Shown here one piece after another: positions 47,373-59,992 of a DNA stretch of 64,000 nucleotides; the stretch's first letter is position 1; each line of letters opens with the position of its first letter. The notes under the pieces were generated by a model. It was given only the letters and a program-made list of their open reading frames with translations. It did not search any database and was not told the origin of the DNA. The stretch comes from Chlorops oryzae (lineage: Eukaryota; Arthropoda; Insecta; Diptera; Chloropidae): positions 36,783,502 through 36,847,501 of the forward strand of contig CM035808.1 of assembly GCA_020466095.1 (NCBI GenBank), in the 5' to 3' direction. Both the position numbers and the translations under genes were made by a program.

Positions 47373-49909
47373 GTCTGTGAGGAGGGGAAGCATTTATTGT
47401 TTACGAGCATGGAAAATCCGCGGATCCTAGCCAACTAATGACGACTGGGTATGGAATCGAACTGGTACTGGTATTTTACATTACGAAGGGTTGACCATAT
47501 CGTACACTCTCTTCTAAGTTGATACAACTCACAAATCTTCAATTTTGAGTTAATAAATGGAACTTGATCAAAGTTGACCTCTCTATCTGCACGAAAAATT
47601 CTATAGGTACCATATTTTTTATTATAAAAAGCCGAAAAACTCCGTCAATGCCTTTCTTGCTTTGATTGACACTGCGACGCATTTTGTTTTTTGCGTTTTC
47701 TGAAAAATGAGTAATTTTGAGTTGTGTCTCCTTAGAAGAGGTTGTGCGATATGATCTTTAACGTCGTAGAACAGAGATCGAAAGCCCCAGAACCGAGTGG
47801 TCCTACCTTTGAAGGGATCTCTTGTGAGGGTCTCGCTAAAGCTGTTGTCATTTCAAGGGGTGATTAGCCCTCAATCCCGACGAAGTTTTGCCGACATTGG
47901 TACGTGTAATGCGGCATCCGCAGGCGTTTTACTGAAACTGATTTTGGAATTTGAGTGGAACACAATTTGTATATATATACTTGACGTTAATCCCTTCCTG
48001 GATCATGTCAGACCTTGATCGCCAGAGTAAGACTTACTTTTGGACATTTATTTTACTTAATGTTCAATCTTAAAATTATGAATAGAAATAAAAAACCTTT
48101 TTCCGCACGGCTATCGCAATTGCGATAATTAAAATAAAAGCTATGCCACGCCCCTAACATTCACAGAAGAATGACGTAATTATTTGTATTAAAATAAATT
48201 AAAAATGTAGCGCACAATTAACCTGACATGCCTGAAGGCAATGCATATAGCCGAAAGCAAAAGTCATCGCCCTGCTGAGCACCTGTGCGAACAAAATCAT
48301 CAACACGAAGCGAAACTACGGAACAAATTGTTCCGACCACGCAAATGATCCATCCGTAGTGCACGGCCACCAGCAGTAGGGTTGCCAGCCAATTTTCACG
48401 TTAATTATTCAAGAGCAATTTCGTCAATGGCCTATTTGCATATGGAAGCGATTCCAGCAGCGGTATTGACGGTGGTGTTGGTGGCGGTGGCGGTGGCGGT
48501 GGCCTGATCGCTTTGTGCACTGCCGCATACAGCATATTGCGAAACTTCGCAATTGCGTGTTGATTGCTCTGTCTGCGGATCGTTTGCTTTTACTTATGAC
48601 GATTCTTGATGGGCTCATTCTCCTTCATCCGCTTCTTCTTTTCATTCTGTTCTTCTTCTGATCTTCTAAATACATAAATAGATCCAACGACCAATGATCG
48701 TTTTGCATGTGGTTCTTTCCTTGCGTCGTTACGTCGTTACGCCGATTGAACGCATCGCATTCCGCTCGTTCTTCGCACTCATCTAGACGGTTTCATTCTA
48801 ATTGGAAGCTCAATGATTAGCAGCCGCGTGTAATTATCCAAATTCTCTAAAGAATTTCGATCATTACACTTCAATTATTGCCTTTTTCTCTTTCATTATC
48901 CATGCGAAGAGAGGGGAGGATAGGAGGCTTTTGGACCTCCAACTACTTTGTTTATTGGCCTGAATTTATTTATAGAGAGGGAGAGAGAGAGAGAGAGAGA
49001 GCGAGTGAGCGAGCGATTCATACGAGCAGCACTAATTTTTCAAAAGATAGAACTATTTTTTTTTTTCCTTTTCTACTGCGGGTACATGATGCCTACAAGG
49101 ACTCGTGTAATTTGTGTGAACTCAACCGTAAAATGTTGACTGCACTTAGACCCCCACATTTCATTGAGTCTCTTGATAAGTACCTTCCTGCGTTTTGTAG
49201 AAAAATCTTTGCTAATTCGATTATGAGATGGTCATCTTCGTGCTTAGGCAGACAAACGGCTAGAATTTTTATTTATTTTTTTTCTCCATACCGGTTGATG
49301 GTCATGTTGAACAATCAGGATTTTTCCTTACTCCTCCGAAAGCAGTAAAAAACATTACGTAAAATATTACCGTGGGGATAGAAAGTTCTCATGGCAAGTT
49401 TTTATCCTTCTACAGCGATTATATAACAACCGAAAAAAGTGAGAAAAATTATTTCTTAAGTGTTTAAGGGTTAAAAGTGTATTTTGGTCATCGGTAGCAA
49501 AGACACACTAAAATGTTTACAAGAACAGATCTATAGAAAAATGGATAGAAAAATAGGGACCTCTCCAGAGTGCGGTTTTTTGAGGCTTTGGACTGTGTAA
49601 AAAGTGGTATAAATATTATAAGGTCAAATAGATCTTAATTTTTTGGTTTTCAAGGGTAGCTGGGGTAGCTAGCGGCAGTACAGTCTACGCGAACGTATGG
49701 GACAATTGGAAAATTTTTGCATATTCAGAAAATTGCCGAAAGTATTCAACTGTCGTCGCCTGTCTCTGATTCTGGAGATGAAATTTGCAGAAAAACTCGG
49801 AGCTGTTTGATTTAAATGGTCCGTCCATCTTCTAGAAGCAATAGCTCAATTTAAGTTAATGCGGCTGAACAAATATTAACCCTTTTATTGCATGTAGATT
49901 TTGTGTGTG
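47373..49909. other. non-coding DNA; GGCGGT and GA repeats
   Basis: A GGCGGTGGCGGTGGCGGTGG tandem (about 48482-48502), a GA microsatellite (48975-49001) and a GC-richer patch at 48200-48830. No exon is supported. The 156-codon frame at 48878-49348 passes through the GA repeat and has no recognised domain. Confidence 0.35.
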
Positions 49910-49992
49910 CCTCGGAATTAAGAAGTCAATTTTTCAACCAAATGAACCATGAAAATTAAGGGCACAGTTAAAGGGAGGTTTTTTTTTTGTAA
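49910..49992 (+). repeat. foldback family A, small fragment
   Basis: GCCTCGGAATTAAGAAGTC, AATTTTTCAACCAA and the following CATGAAAATT match about 59339-59410 of the family A element. A HINE copy begins at the T-run that follows, the same kind of target as at 61805. Confidence 0.5.
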
Positions 49993-50465
49993 TTACACCC
50001 AGTGTAAAGAGGATATATAAGTTTTGTGCAGATCTTGCAACAGCTAGAACTAATCTCCGCAGACATAGATAAATATCAGGATCGAAAACTGAATCGATTT
50101 CGACATGTCCATCCATCCGTCCGTCCGTCTGACTAGCTGTGGTCGAATCTCTTATGAAACTGCTACGACAAGAACGACGAATTTCGGCGCACAGATATTT
50201 CGGGCCCCGAGGATGATCCAAAGTGAAAATGGGAGATACTTTCCCACTGCCATGTCCACAAATGGAGACTTCGTAACTTCAGACGTAAAACTCGTAGATG
50301 CTTCAAATTCTAAACATGGATTGACCAAGAGGAATGAAAGGTGTTCGGGAAACATTTAGGCGTTTCGCCCACTTTCACCCCCAAGAACATTGATTTTTTG
50401 TAACTTCCACACGGTAAGGCAAGTAGGGTATATAAAAGCCGTGCTTGACCGACTTCTGCTTTCGA
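49993..50465 (+). mobile_element. HINE family A, diverged copy 3
   Basis: Starts TTACACCCAGTGTAAAGAGG and retains TTTTGTGCAGATCTTGCAAC, a shortened GTCC tract (50106-50130), GGCGCACAGATAT, GAAAATGGGAGATAC and the 3' GCTTGACCGACTTCTGCTTTC. Many substitutions make it the oldest-looking copy. The subterminal inverted repeat at the 3' end is largely lost. Confidence 0.65.
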
Positions 50466-50596
50466 GTAAACATTTTCAACATTCCAGAACCAAAAAGGTA
50501 TCAATTAGCGTTCGAACAGAAAAATCCACCTTCGTTGTGAATACCCCCATTGTCTATTTACACAAAACTATTCAATAAATGATTAATATATTAATT
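50466..50596. other. spacer, nothing recognised
   Basis: Short AT-rich spacer between a HINE and the left arm of an inverted-repeat element. Confidence 0.4.
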
Positions 50597-51848
50597 ACAC
50601 AATGCTACAAAAAAATTTTTTTTCATGCCCTTTTTTTCTATTGCTTATTTTATGTTAGCTTAGGGCTCCCCTATTCCAAAAAGGTCAATGGTTTGATGGA
50701 TTTAAGTAGCGTTTCCGAGATATGGCTCAAAATGTGAAAAAAGTCAATTTTCTCTACTTTGCCCCATATTTCGGGTCATAACTTAATTACCGTATAAAAT
50801 AGCCAAGCAGATAGAACAAATTCGGAAAAGTGGGGACCGTACGCAAATTTTAAGTGCCTAAACGCCACCCTACGACTATAATTGTGGCTTATATGAGGTC
50901 AGAAGGGCCATTTTTCGCTCATATTTTTCGCTACTTTCACTCACTTATCAAGCCATATCTTAGCAACCAGTGCAAATTATCAATTTTAGACATACCAGTT
51001 TTGCGAGAATCGTAACGAACATTTAAAGCCACAGAACTCAATAATCGGATGACAAATGTGAAAGTTATAAGCGAAAAACTGCAATTTTATTTTTAAACAA
51101 GTAAGAAAGCTAAAGTCGGTCAAGGCCGACTTCGAAATACCCAGCGTCCCGACATTATGAGCGCACTATGTTTTGCTTCTCTATTTGTGGGCGTGGCAGT
51201 GGGAGGGCAAAATAAATTATTTCCAACACCTTTCATTCGCCTTGGTCAACCTATGTTACGAATTTGAAGCTTCTACGCCTTTTACTTCACAAGTTACGAT
51301 AAGCCCTTATTTGTGGGCTTATTTGTGGGCGTGGCTGACGGAGGGCGGCGTCCATTTTTTCCAGGATATGTCCCTTTTCGTAGTTTAGCAGTACACCAAA
51401 TATCAATGGAATGTGAGTGACAGACAGACGGACATGTCTAAATCGATTCAGTTTTTGATCCTGATCATTTCTATATATATATGTCTATATCTCCGGAGCT
51501 TAGTTCTCCCTGTTACAAGATTCGCACAAAACTAATATACCCCGCTTACGCTGGGTATAAAAACGTGGGTATTTAGTACTGTGCTAGCATACATTACGTT
51601 TACTCACTGAGGACCTACATACCTACCTGTCGTATACGTAACGTAGAATCGTTATTTTATACGGTAATTGAGTTATGGCCCGAAATATGGGGCAAAGTAG
51701 AGAAAATTGATTTTTTTCACATTTTGAGCCATATCTCGGAAACGCTACTTAAATCCATCAAACCATTGATTTTTTTGGAATGAGGGTGCCCTTAGCTAAC
51801 ATAAAATAACCAATAGAAAAAAAGGGCAGAAACGCTGTAGCATTGTGT
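50597..51848. mobile_element. long-TIR foldback element with nested HINE
   Basis: The left arm (50597-50801) and right arm (51653-51848) are inverted copies of about 200 bp beginning ACACAATGCTAC, with few mismatches. The arms contain GTAGCGTTTCCGAGATATGG. The inner sequence is non-coding and includes a complete HINE (51095-51558) in opposite orientation. TAATATA lies just outside both arms and may extend the inverted repeat or be target sequence. Superfamily unknown. Confidence 0.75.
51095..51558 (-). mobile_element. HINE family A, copy 4
   Basis: The minus strand opens TATACCCAGCGTAAGCGGGG and ends with AAAGTCGG-type hairpin sequence and CTTACTTGTTT. The subterminal inverted pair ATACCCAGCGT / ACGCTGGGTAT is intact. 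The (GTCY)n tract is short. It sits in the loop of the 50597-51848 element, so it inserted later than that element. Confidence 0.8.
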
Positions 51849-52573
51849 TATTATATTAGCTTTTAAAGTTTCTTAGCTGTCAGCAATAACAACTTGATGG
51901 ACCTTATCCCATTTAATTTTCAGGCTATAGCAGCACCATATAGTATAACATGTGAGATCTGGTCACACAGTCTGTTTTCGTCATAGCTTTTTGCTTGCGA
52001 ATGTATTCGGTTTATAATTTCCATGTTAACCCGTGAATCCAGACATATTGCTGTTGGCCAATGGAAATTTGAATGGCGAATTAGCGTTGAAAGATCTTTT
52101 TCGCATAATGACAACATAATTACCTCAGCTGCCCAAAGAGAGCCATCGGAATCACGACGAGTCGAAAGCAACGAACTGCAATTATCGCGAATGCATGGAA
52201 AACCGTTTTAATTGCAAGAAATCAAAAATTGCAAAATCACCAAAAACACTGGAATTAACAACAACAACAACAACAACAAGAACGCCCGATTGGGAGCTTT
52301 TGCGATTGCGCGTGCTGCTAAAAAGTTTCGTTACGTTACGTTACCACCAACTGTTGCAGGGCCCCGCTGTGAACTTGACGTGCAACGACGATGTGACGAT
52401 GAGTACTAGAGCAACGGGACTGTAACATCAAAACGCAAAAAAAAAAAATAACGAAGAAAACAATAACAACAATGATAAGATGTAGAAACAGTGCGATCAC
52501 TTGTTCTTTGCCTTGTCTGTCGTGCCGGGCCGTCAGTCTGCTCATACCCCCGCGAGCAATGATTCGAAGATAG
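51849..52573. other. non-coding, CAA repeat, possible promoter side
   Basis: An (AAC)n run lies at about 52257-52277 and an A-run at about 52438-52449. CGTCAGTCTG at 52531-52540 contains a TCAGTC initiator-like string 39 bases upstream of the candidate start codon at 52574. No TATA box is evident. Confidence 0.3.
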
Positions 52574-52631
52574 ATGCGAAGAATGGCTGGATCAGCCGTT
52601 CAGCTTCTATGCCTTGTAGCTGCAGCGTTAG
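52574..52631 (+). CDS. candidate first coding exon, signal peptide
   Basis: The ATG at 52574 (second in-frame ATG at 52583) opens MRRMAGSAVQLLCLVAAAL, a positively charged start followed by a hydrophobic core and small residues: a standard secretory signal peptide. The frame meets TTAG/GTATGT at 52631/52632, a good splice donor, leaving phase 1. The frame stays open past the donor for about 35 more codons, so the splice is an inference. I could not identify the next exon in phase, and the protein is unknown. A TCAGTC initiator-like string lies 39 bases upstream. It could be a chance short frame; first-exon peptides of this length are not rare by chance. Confidence 0.3.
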
Positions 52632-52692
52632 GTATGTTGAATCGAATTGAGTTGCGTTGTGCTAAGTTGAGTCGACTCAGCGGCCACCTACA

Positions 52693-52708
52693 CGCATGCG
52701 CATGCGCG
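52693..52708. promoter_or_regulatory. NRF1/Erect-wing type palindrome
   Basis: CGCATGCGCATGCGCG contains GCGCATGCGC at 52698-52707. It lies about 70 bases downstream of the candidate signal-peptide exon, within a GC-rich stretch, and supports a promoter or first-intron regulatory role for 52500-53100. Confidence 0.45.
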
Positions 52709-52955
52709 AAGCCTCAGACTCTTGCTCAGTCCGAATGTATTTGACTTCTTTGAATTTTTTCTGGAGAATCGAGCTTCATCGTCCACGATCATCAACGATG
52801 TTCGCTTGCGGGGGTAAAAGTACGCTTACGCTCCCAAAGCGCTGATGGCGATCTCCTGTTGTCGCTGTTGTTGCTCTTGTTTTTTTGGCGATACGGAGGG
52901 AAGGAAAGAGTGGAGGAAACACGGGGGCGTCTGTTGATATCGCGATTTGCGTCGA

Positions 52956-53090
52956 ATGCGAAGAATACATTCGGCGAAACCACCAGACGAAATAGCTAGC
53001 AGCAGCAGCCGAAGACCTTCTGGCGACGACACAAAACTTGGCTTAGTCTACTTCAGTCCACTGTCGTTCCGGAGACCACCAACGGACTTG
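52956..53090 (+). other. candidate 5' exon ending in GTAAGT donor
   Basis: A strong splice donor ACTTG/GTAAGTTTGT lies at 53090/53091. An ATG frame from 52956 stays open for 45 codons and meets the donor in phase 0. The peptide is rich in Ser, Arg and Pro with no recognised domain. Upstream is an in-frame stop at 52935. It may be an untranslated first exon rather than coding. Confidence 0.25.
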
Positions 53091-56000
53091 GTAAGTTTGT
53101 GTTTGCATGAAACATTTAATCACATGTCATCGGCGGGGATATTGAGAAAGAAAAAAAAAACAGAGAAATTAAAACAAGAAAAAAACTTTTCAAAAAGTGG
53201 GTCATTTTCCTCGCAATTGCTTTGAATAACTCCTTCAGAAATTGATTTTCTTATTTCTCTGTGGCTGAGGATAATAAAATTTGGCACTTCCAATTCCATG
53301 TGTTGTCACGGCAGGTGTTTGGTCAGTATGGAATTTCACTGTCGGAACGCGAGGAATTCCATTTCTTCCTTTTCTCTCGAGCCCACGATTTTCGCCGACG
53401 ATTGAAAGTTTTCAATTTACCCCCCGTGGTTCAAAGTCTTGTCGTAAGGAACTGATAGTTGGGTTGCGATGGAGTTGCTTTTATGGATGTCTAGACTGTG
53501 GTGGAGTGCTTATATAGAATATTTTTCAAGCTTTTAAATAAAAATTGGAAGATTCGGAGCAATTCATGGATTCAGATCGATATTCCAGATATTTCTTTAC
53601 CAAGAATAATTGAGAGAACAATAGTGAAGTGAGGACTGTTTAATGATGAGGTCTGTGGAGGAAGAGTCGGTACCTATATCTTATACTTATTTTTCCTTAT
53701 TTTTGCTTCCTTTGAGTTCAAGTCTCCTTAATAGAGATTCCTCTTAATGGCTCCCATTTCCCTTATATATCCTCAGGGGCTGTGGCTTATATTATAAAGC
53801 TCCGCCATTATATGAAGATCCTCTTGAAAACCTTAAACCCGAAATATGCTACAAGAAGTCCTAAATAGCTAATTTAGGCCATTTTCACGGGTAATCAGAA
53901 TATTTTTGGATTCAGTTTGGAATTAAAAATTCTTTTAATTAAAAGAACTGTTCAGGCTATGTTTAAAACGGGTAACCTCCTGACTTTCGAGGAGTTTTCG
54001 TCATCGCAAACCGACCAAAGATGTGCCTTCCCAGCTTTGCTTTGATCACCCAAAAAGAGCACAACCGACCCCTAATGAGAGTAGGTGGAAAAGTGGTGGT
54101 TCAACCCTAGACCGGACTTTATGTAACTACTTTGGGAGGTTTTACATTTGGGATTCCCCAAGTTGGTACCTATTCAATTCAATACAAATTCAAATTACCT
54201 TCAATGGGTCAAGGCGTCCTTTACAGGCCTGCGAGTTTTTAGAATGTCTGTACCTCCCTTACGACTTTTTTGGCGTTTGTATTTTCCTAATAGGTGCTCA
54301 AGAAATTACCCTAGGGTCTCTATGATTGTTATGGAATCATTGCGGGTCAAGTAATTTCGAATGAACTTCTGCTCAAGCGACCGCTTGTGCCTGTGTAACA
54401 ACTCAGGATTATAGTTCAGAATCCGGAGCAGAATGGGTCAATATTCAGAAAGATGGCATCCTAAAATCGGACTTTTGGTCAAGGTCTATTACTTCTTCTT
54501 TAGCCTTAACAATCTCTGTTTGAAATTTAAAATAAATTGGCAATTTATCCTTCAAAAGAAATATTAGGCAAGCGGATCTTTTAGGCAAACCCGTCCTTTC
54601 ACTTCGCTGATGTCTGAGTGGATAACCCAATTTTCGTTTTATGCGTTGAATATGAATTTTCGAATGGTTCAATGCGCTCCATTCCGAATCAATTGTCTCT
54701 GTTTTGGGCTTGTACCCGAATTCGAATTAAGTCGGCATGCATAGGCTGTGAGTGTTCGTCGTGTCATCCATGTGCCAGGACGATTCGCTTTGCATGTGAA
54801 TAAGTTCTCGATGACTGACCAGCAGCATGCTGCCCGCCGCCCATACCACTTGAACACGAGGTACGGGTAAACACCTGTCTGGACTTCGAAAGCTATACTT
54901 ATAGCTTGGGCTATTGAATTGTTGAAATTGTATTTTCTACACAGGATATTGTTTCAAATAATTCAAACAGCCTCCATGTGGCCCCCGGAACTCCTCCAAT
55001 TCGAACGGAACGTGAACTGAAAAGAACGATTCGCATTTTCCAGAGAATACACGGAGTGGTGAACTGAAGCATGATATGCCAATGCCAATGCCGTCAGACA
55101 TCGTGCGAGCTGTGCGCCTCGATACGTCGTGTGTTGTCACATTTATTTCCATATCTACGGCGCGTCGTACCTATGTATGCTGGCCGACGCTTTTCCGGAT
55201 TTTCCATTATTTTGTTGGATTTTTTTTTGTTGGTTTTGGTTTTTTTGTGAACATCAAAAATTCTAATTTTTTTGTTCGTTATTCTCGCCGTCGAAACTTA
55301 AAAAATTTCGTTAACGTATAAAAGTCTCTTTGTTGCCCGTCCGTCTAATGGCGGCGGTATGAGGGGAGACGAAATTTTTGTTTGTTGTTTGTTGTGTGGC
55401 TTGGAAGCTCCAACATCTGGCTGATTGCCGAGCCACGAACTGATGGGGATGTGTCCGTGTGTGATTTCCCACTGCTGCTGTCAATATTTTGTTCATTTTT
55501 TTTTTTCGTCAGTCTCTACGTATCGTCAATAAGAATTTTGTTGTTGTTGCTCTTGGTCGAACTGAATTTCTACCTTTATCAAAATTAAATTCCTTTACGA
55601 GCGCATAGATCAGACGCAATGTGGTCGCAGACAAAGCCGGTACTTTTTGATGGTTTTGGTACACGACGTGAGCTTATCAATGGTCCCGAAAAAAAACCCA
55701 AATAAAAAAAATCACTTCCAATATGCAAAGTCTAGTGGATTGAGGCCCACTGAAGGAGCTGTATACGGAACAATAATTATAATGGCTTCGAAGGGTTGTC
55801 GACCTTTTTCCATTTTTAACCATAATTTTTTTCTAGATTTTCTTTTTTTTTTTGTTTGTTGCCTTCTGTTGTCTATCGCTGACCGTAAATAAAATTCGTC
55901 TCATCGGCATTGGACTTTGATTTGACACGGGAAAATCAATATTTTCCACTTGAAATGAAAATTGGAATTTAATAGCAAAATTACATAAAAATATTGCACT

Positions 56001-57360
56001 GTCACTTTTACTCTTATTAAAGTAAAAGACCGTGCAAGTGGTTGCCACCTCTTCTTTTTGTGCATCGTGTTTAGGCCTCGTTTGGAACGCAACCCCGTTT
56101 CATCGTTTCAATTGCATTCGTTGGATTGGTTGCGTTGGCCATTCAAATTCCGTTGCTCTTATGTTTGTTGCTGTTGTTGTTGCTATTCAAGTTGTTGTTT
56201 TTGTTGCAATTTGCAGTTGGCGAAGGGTGCTGTATCTAATAACGGAATTTCTATGCTGTACTTTTTGTTGTGTTTGTTGTTGCCGTTATCGTTTTTGCTT
56301 CTGTTTTCCAATTGCGATAACACAGGCGCACCTTGCAGCCGCATAGGCAATAGGCGTGCACCCTTTGAGCCGGTGCATGGCTTGATTCGAGCATTATAGA
56401 GAAACACTCATGAAGGGTACTCACTTTTTGGTAGTCGGTACTGTTTCTCGTATATTTTAATATGTACCTATAGGTACGTTGGTACTTTAAAATATGAGAA
56501 ATACTTCTGGGATCGGGGGAATTTGCCTGAGGACTGTTTTGAAGCGCACCAGAAAATCCATCCTGCTGGAAAATTCGGATCCTACTTTCACATCCTCCTG
56601 AATCTATCTTAAGATTTTCTTTTTAACCTTTTATAGCAAAATGGAAAAATTTATCCCCAATTAAGTTTAAAGATTTATAGTAACACTGTGTACTCTCTCC
56701 TTGCGGACACTCCTTTGAAGCGGTCACCCCTCTTAAACAGACACTTTTGAGGAACGCATTAGAATTCTTGCTTCTCAAATAGTTCCCTCTTAAGAGGACA
56801 CCACTGTTAAACGGACATATTTTTAGGTCGCGTAGGTGTACGCTTAACAAAAAATATGAAATGCCAATTTCTCTCGTATGCGTTAAAGGGTTAAAGAAAG
56901 TAACAAAACAAAAAACTTCCTCAATACCCAAGTCCAAGGGTTTTTTTTTAACGTTTCTAGTTAAAATGTCTTTGAAGTTAAAGGAAATCTTTTTAGAGGG
57001 GGTTAAACATCTGACTGATGGCACATGAAACGGTGACCATGGACAAAATAACACCTTTGTAAAAAAAATATTCCTATTAAAAGTTTTAATAAAAATTCCT
57101 TTTAAAAAATCTGACCTTTAACCCTTTAAAGCATATTTATTCAAACATGACTTTAAAGATCTGTAGAGTTTAGTAGTGCGTTGAAGGGTTAATAAGGCCT
57201 TGAGGACCACCTTTTGATTTTCACGTTAAAATTAAACTTTTTGAATTATGAATCCAAATTTTATCTCAGATTCTTTTCTTAGGAAACAATCCTCTCTTAG
57301 GATCAAGTAACCGGTACTAGAAGTATCTGACACCTTAATTTGCATCCCTAACAAATTAAC
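53091..57360. other. non-coding DNA, no exon identified
   Basis: Mostly AT-rich, with a GC-richer patch at 54680-55160 and GTTGTTGTTG runs near 56164-56205. The hairpin-like ATGTACCTATAGGTAC at about 56461-56476 is a short palindrome. Frames such as 54023-54325 have no recognised domain. Confidence 0.35.
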
Positions 57361-58819
57361 AGGCTCTAAACGCGCGTACAAAAATGCACTGTCCGCATGT
57401 GTTCTACGTTCTGTCTATTGGACACAATTTTGCTCTCTTGTCGATGGACTACGAACGGATCTGCCGGGTCTAAATTGTGTGTCTGTGTGTGGATGAGTGT
57501 GTGGCTGACGCTATGGCCACATCGATGACGACGATGTGGCTACGAATTTAGCGTGGCATCGGCAATTTGATTTTCCGCTGAGCAAAGGGTGCATAAGTGG
57601 ACATGCAAATGTGAACATGCGCCAACAACAAATTGTGGGGGAGACCATCATCTGCATCGAGCCTGCCTGCATCCGTCCAATGCGCTCGATATGCAAAGGA
57701 TATTTTTTCACAATTTCTTGTTGCTGTTGTTGTTATTTGCTGTTGTTTTCATTAAGCCGATTTTATTTTTTTTTTTTTTTTTTTTTTTGCCAAATGTCCA
57801 ATGGATCGGCCAATGGTAGAACGTGGAGCGCGTCAATTTTATTGGGGAGGCGGCTGTTCCGGTGGCAATGCAACTCAATGTGGAAAAACCATTGCAGCAC
57901 TAAATCGCAAAGGAAAAAAAAAACCACCAAAGCAACCGAGCAACAAATAGCGTTGTTTATTCGAAGGAGTGCCGCAGGGGAACGGCAGGGAACGGAACGA
58001 CTATGACGCAGTACATGAAAAAACGCCCCTGACTCGAGAAGGACGATATGTGCTGCTCTCGCTATTGCACGTTAATTACTGCAGTCCACATACAAAAGGC
58101 AAAAACGCGCCAATGTCCAATGCTCCAATACCCGATCAATGGAGTTATTATGTGTACATGGGAACCGAACACCCCAGGACTCATAGCCTTGCTCCTTTGT
58201 GTCCACTCGAATCGGGCGCGCTTTGCTTTGGTTTTTTGCACATCATTTTTGCATGTACAATTTTTGCAGGACATTCGGCAGGACATGCGATACATTGGGG
58301 AGACCACATACGATTCTTTTTCTTTTTTGTTTTGTTTTTTGGGTGAGGATGGTAAGAGGATTCTAGTCAGACGTTAGTGTGCGCTTGGATGAGTACCTAC
58401 AGGATACTCGGAACGAACTATTTTGTGTGTGTGTTTTTTTTGAATTAATTTTTTTTTTCCTCGTTATGAAAGGCAGATCAGGCGAGTGATGGCTTCGGCT
58501 TCATAGTAATGACTAATGGCGATTGAAGGGTAAGCAGGATGGACTTGCGGATGGAGTGGGGGAGAAATTTTTTTCACGCTTCGCTCTTTGTATTTGCTTC
58601 AGAATAATTGAATTGGAAAGCAAAGCGTCGTCGTTCCACGGGAAATTGTAATTACACAGCACATTGTCTTGAGCTTGGCGGAGAGCGCTCACGTCAAGGG
58701 CTCTTCGAATAAAGTCCTTTATAATGAACTTATCGTATGCAAACGTCAAAGGGATGTATGTTAGAATTAAAGCTTGCCAATACGGACCATCTTTAAAATA
58801 AAGTTTTCTTACTAAATTC
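57361..58819. other. GC-richer block with poly-T, no exon identified
   Basis: TGATGACGACGATG near 57524, a T run of more than 20 at 57766-57788, and GGGAACGGCAGGGAACGG near 57977. Overlapping frames are open on both strands but none has a domain or consistent splice sites. Confidence 0.35.
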
Positions 58820-59079
58820 ATTAAATGAATCATCGCCTCGAATAACGTTGTAAGAGACAAATTTTTTGAACCTATTTTTCAGACTTTCACTGTCAATAAC
58901 ACTTTAGGCCTTCGAGCTATCAAAATAGTATTTTTATTTGGTCAAATCTTGGACATTTCTCAACATTTCAGAACATTAATGAAGTGAAATTACTTTGTTC
59001 GTACCGTCTGGCATGACAAATTTCCAAAAATTTTTAATTTGTCGCTTACAACGTTGTTCGAGGCGATGATTCAAATGAT
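58820..59079. repeat. 260 bp foldback, about 50 bp arms
   Basis: The left arm (58820-58869) and right arm (59026-59079) are inverted and share GAATCATCGCCTCGAA and ACGTTGTAAGAGACAAATTT with few mismatches. The loop is about 155 bases. No target duplication is visible. Probably a MITE. It abuts the family A element that starts at 59085. Confidence 0.65.
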
Positions 59080-59084
59080 AGAAT

Positions 59085-59992
59085 AATAATGAACAGCACG
59101 ATGCAACACATTAAATGTGAATCGACTAGAGTCTCTGAAAGTACTTGGTAAATGGAGCAAATCCCTAAATTTGGTTTTTCCAGATTGGCTACAGGTAAAT
59201 TTTAAATCGATCCCGAAAATTGTGGCCAAGAATTAAGTTCCGCACTTGCTTATGGCTATATCTCGTGAACTGTTGAATATTTTGTTATGACAGTTAGCGA
59301 GCTAAAGGCCAGATATGTTTAAGAGGGGAAAAAATATGCCTCCGGATTAAGAAGTCAATTTTTCAACCAATTGAGACATTAAAATTTATAGCATATGTAT
59401 AGAGAGGGTAGTATTTTTTGTCTCCTGATTAAAGGTAAGCAGTTTCAACTTTGCAGGATCAAAACGGTGCCACGGAGTGCTCGAAAACAGTCGGTGATCT
59501 CAGAGGAAATGTGTAGTTTTATTCTTCCTTTATTTTCATCACAAATTTTTTTATTAAATTTTCACTGGCTTGGCAAATATGGACCAAAAATGGCAAAATG
59601 AAGGGAAATTTTTTTTTGTGATTTGCCCTCTTTTTAGCTCCTAGATGTAGCTTTTTCGAGGCAACTAATCCTGAAGTTCTTTCTCCCTAGCCTAGCGTTA
59701 AAACTTTTCCATAGAAAGGAAAACAAAATATTCAACTGCTTACGAGATATAGCCATAAGTAAGCAGGTAACTTAGTTCTCGGCCACATCTTTCGAGATCG
59801 TTTTTTTTTTACCTGTAGCCAATCTAACAAAAACAAATATAAGGAGTGGCTGAACTTACCAAGTCCATTGAGAAATAGCAGCAAAAATTTTGTTTACATT
59901 CGGCAAGATCAAAAATTTGTCACATTAACATTTTTAAGGAAACCATTAGAAAAGGAATAAGTAGCGAAAATATATGCAACATAGTTACATAT
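59085..59992 (+). repeat. foldback family A element, copy 1
   Basis: About 0.91 kb, repeated at 61080-63052. It contains long imperfect inverted arms (59133-59286 and 59722-59873, about 150 bp, sharing TTATGGCTATATCTCG and its complement). Its T10 run at 59801-59810 is the uninterrupted site of the HINE found in copy 2. Non-coding. Fragments occur at 43388-43580 and 49910-49992, so it is a dispersed family. Confidence 0.75.

Noticed and set aside
47203..47430. 75-codon frame overlapping the tRNA gene
   Set aside because: It runs straight through the tRNA and its T-run terminator; the tRNA structure explains the sequence.
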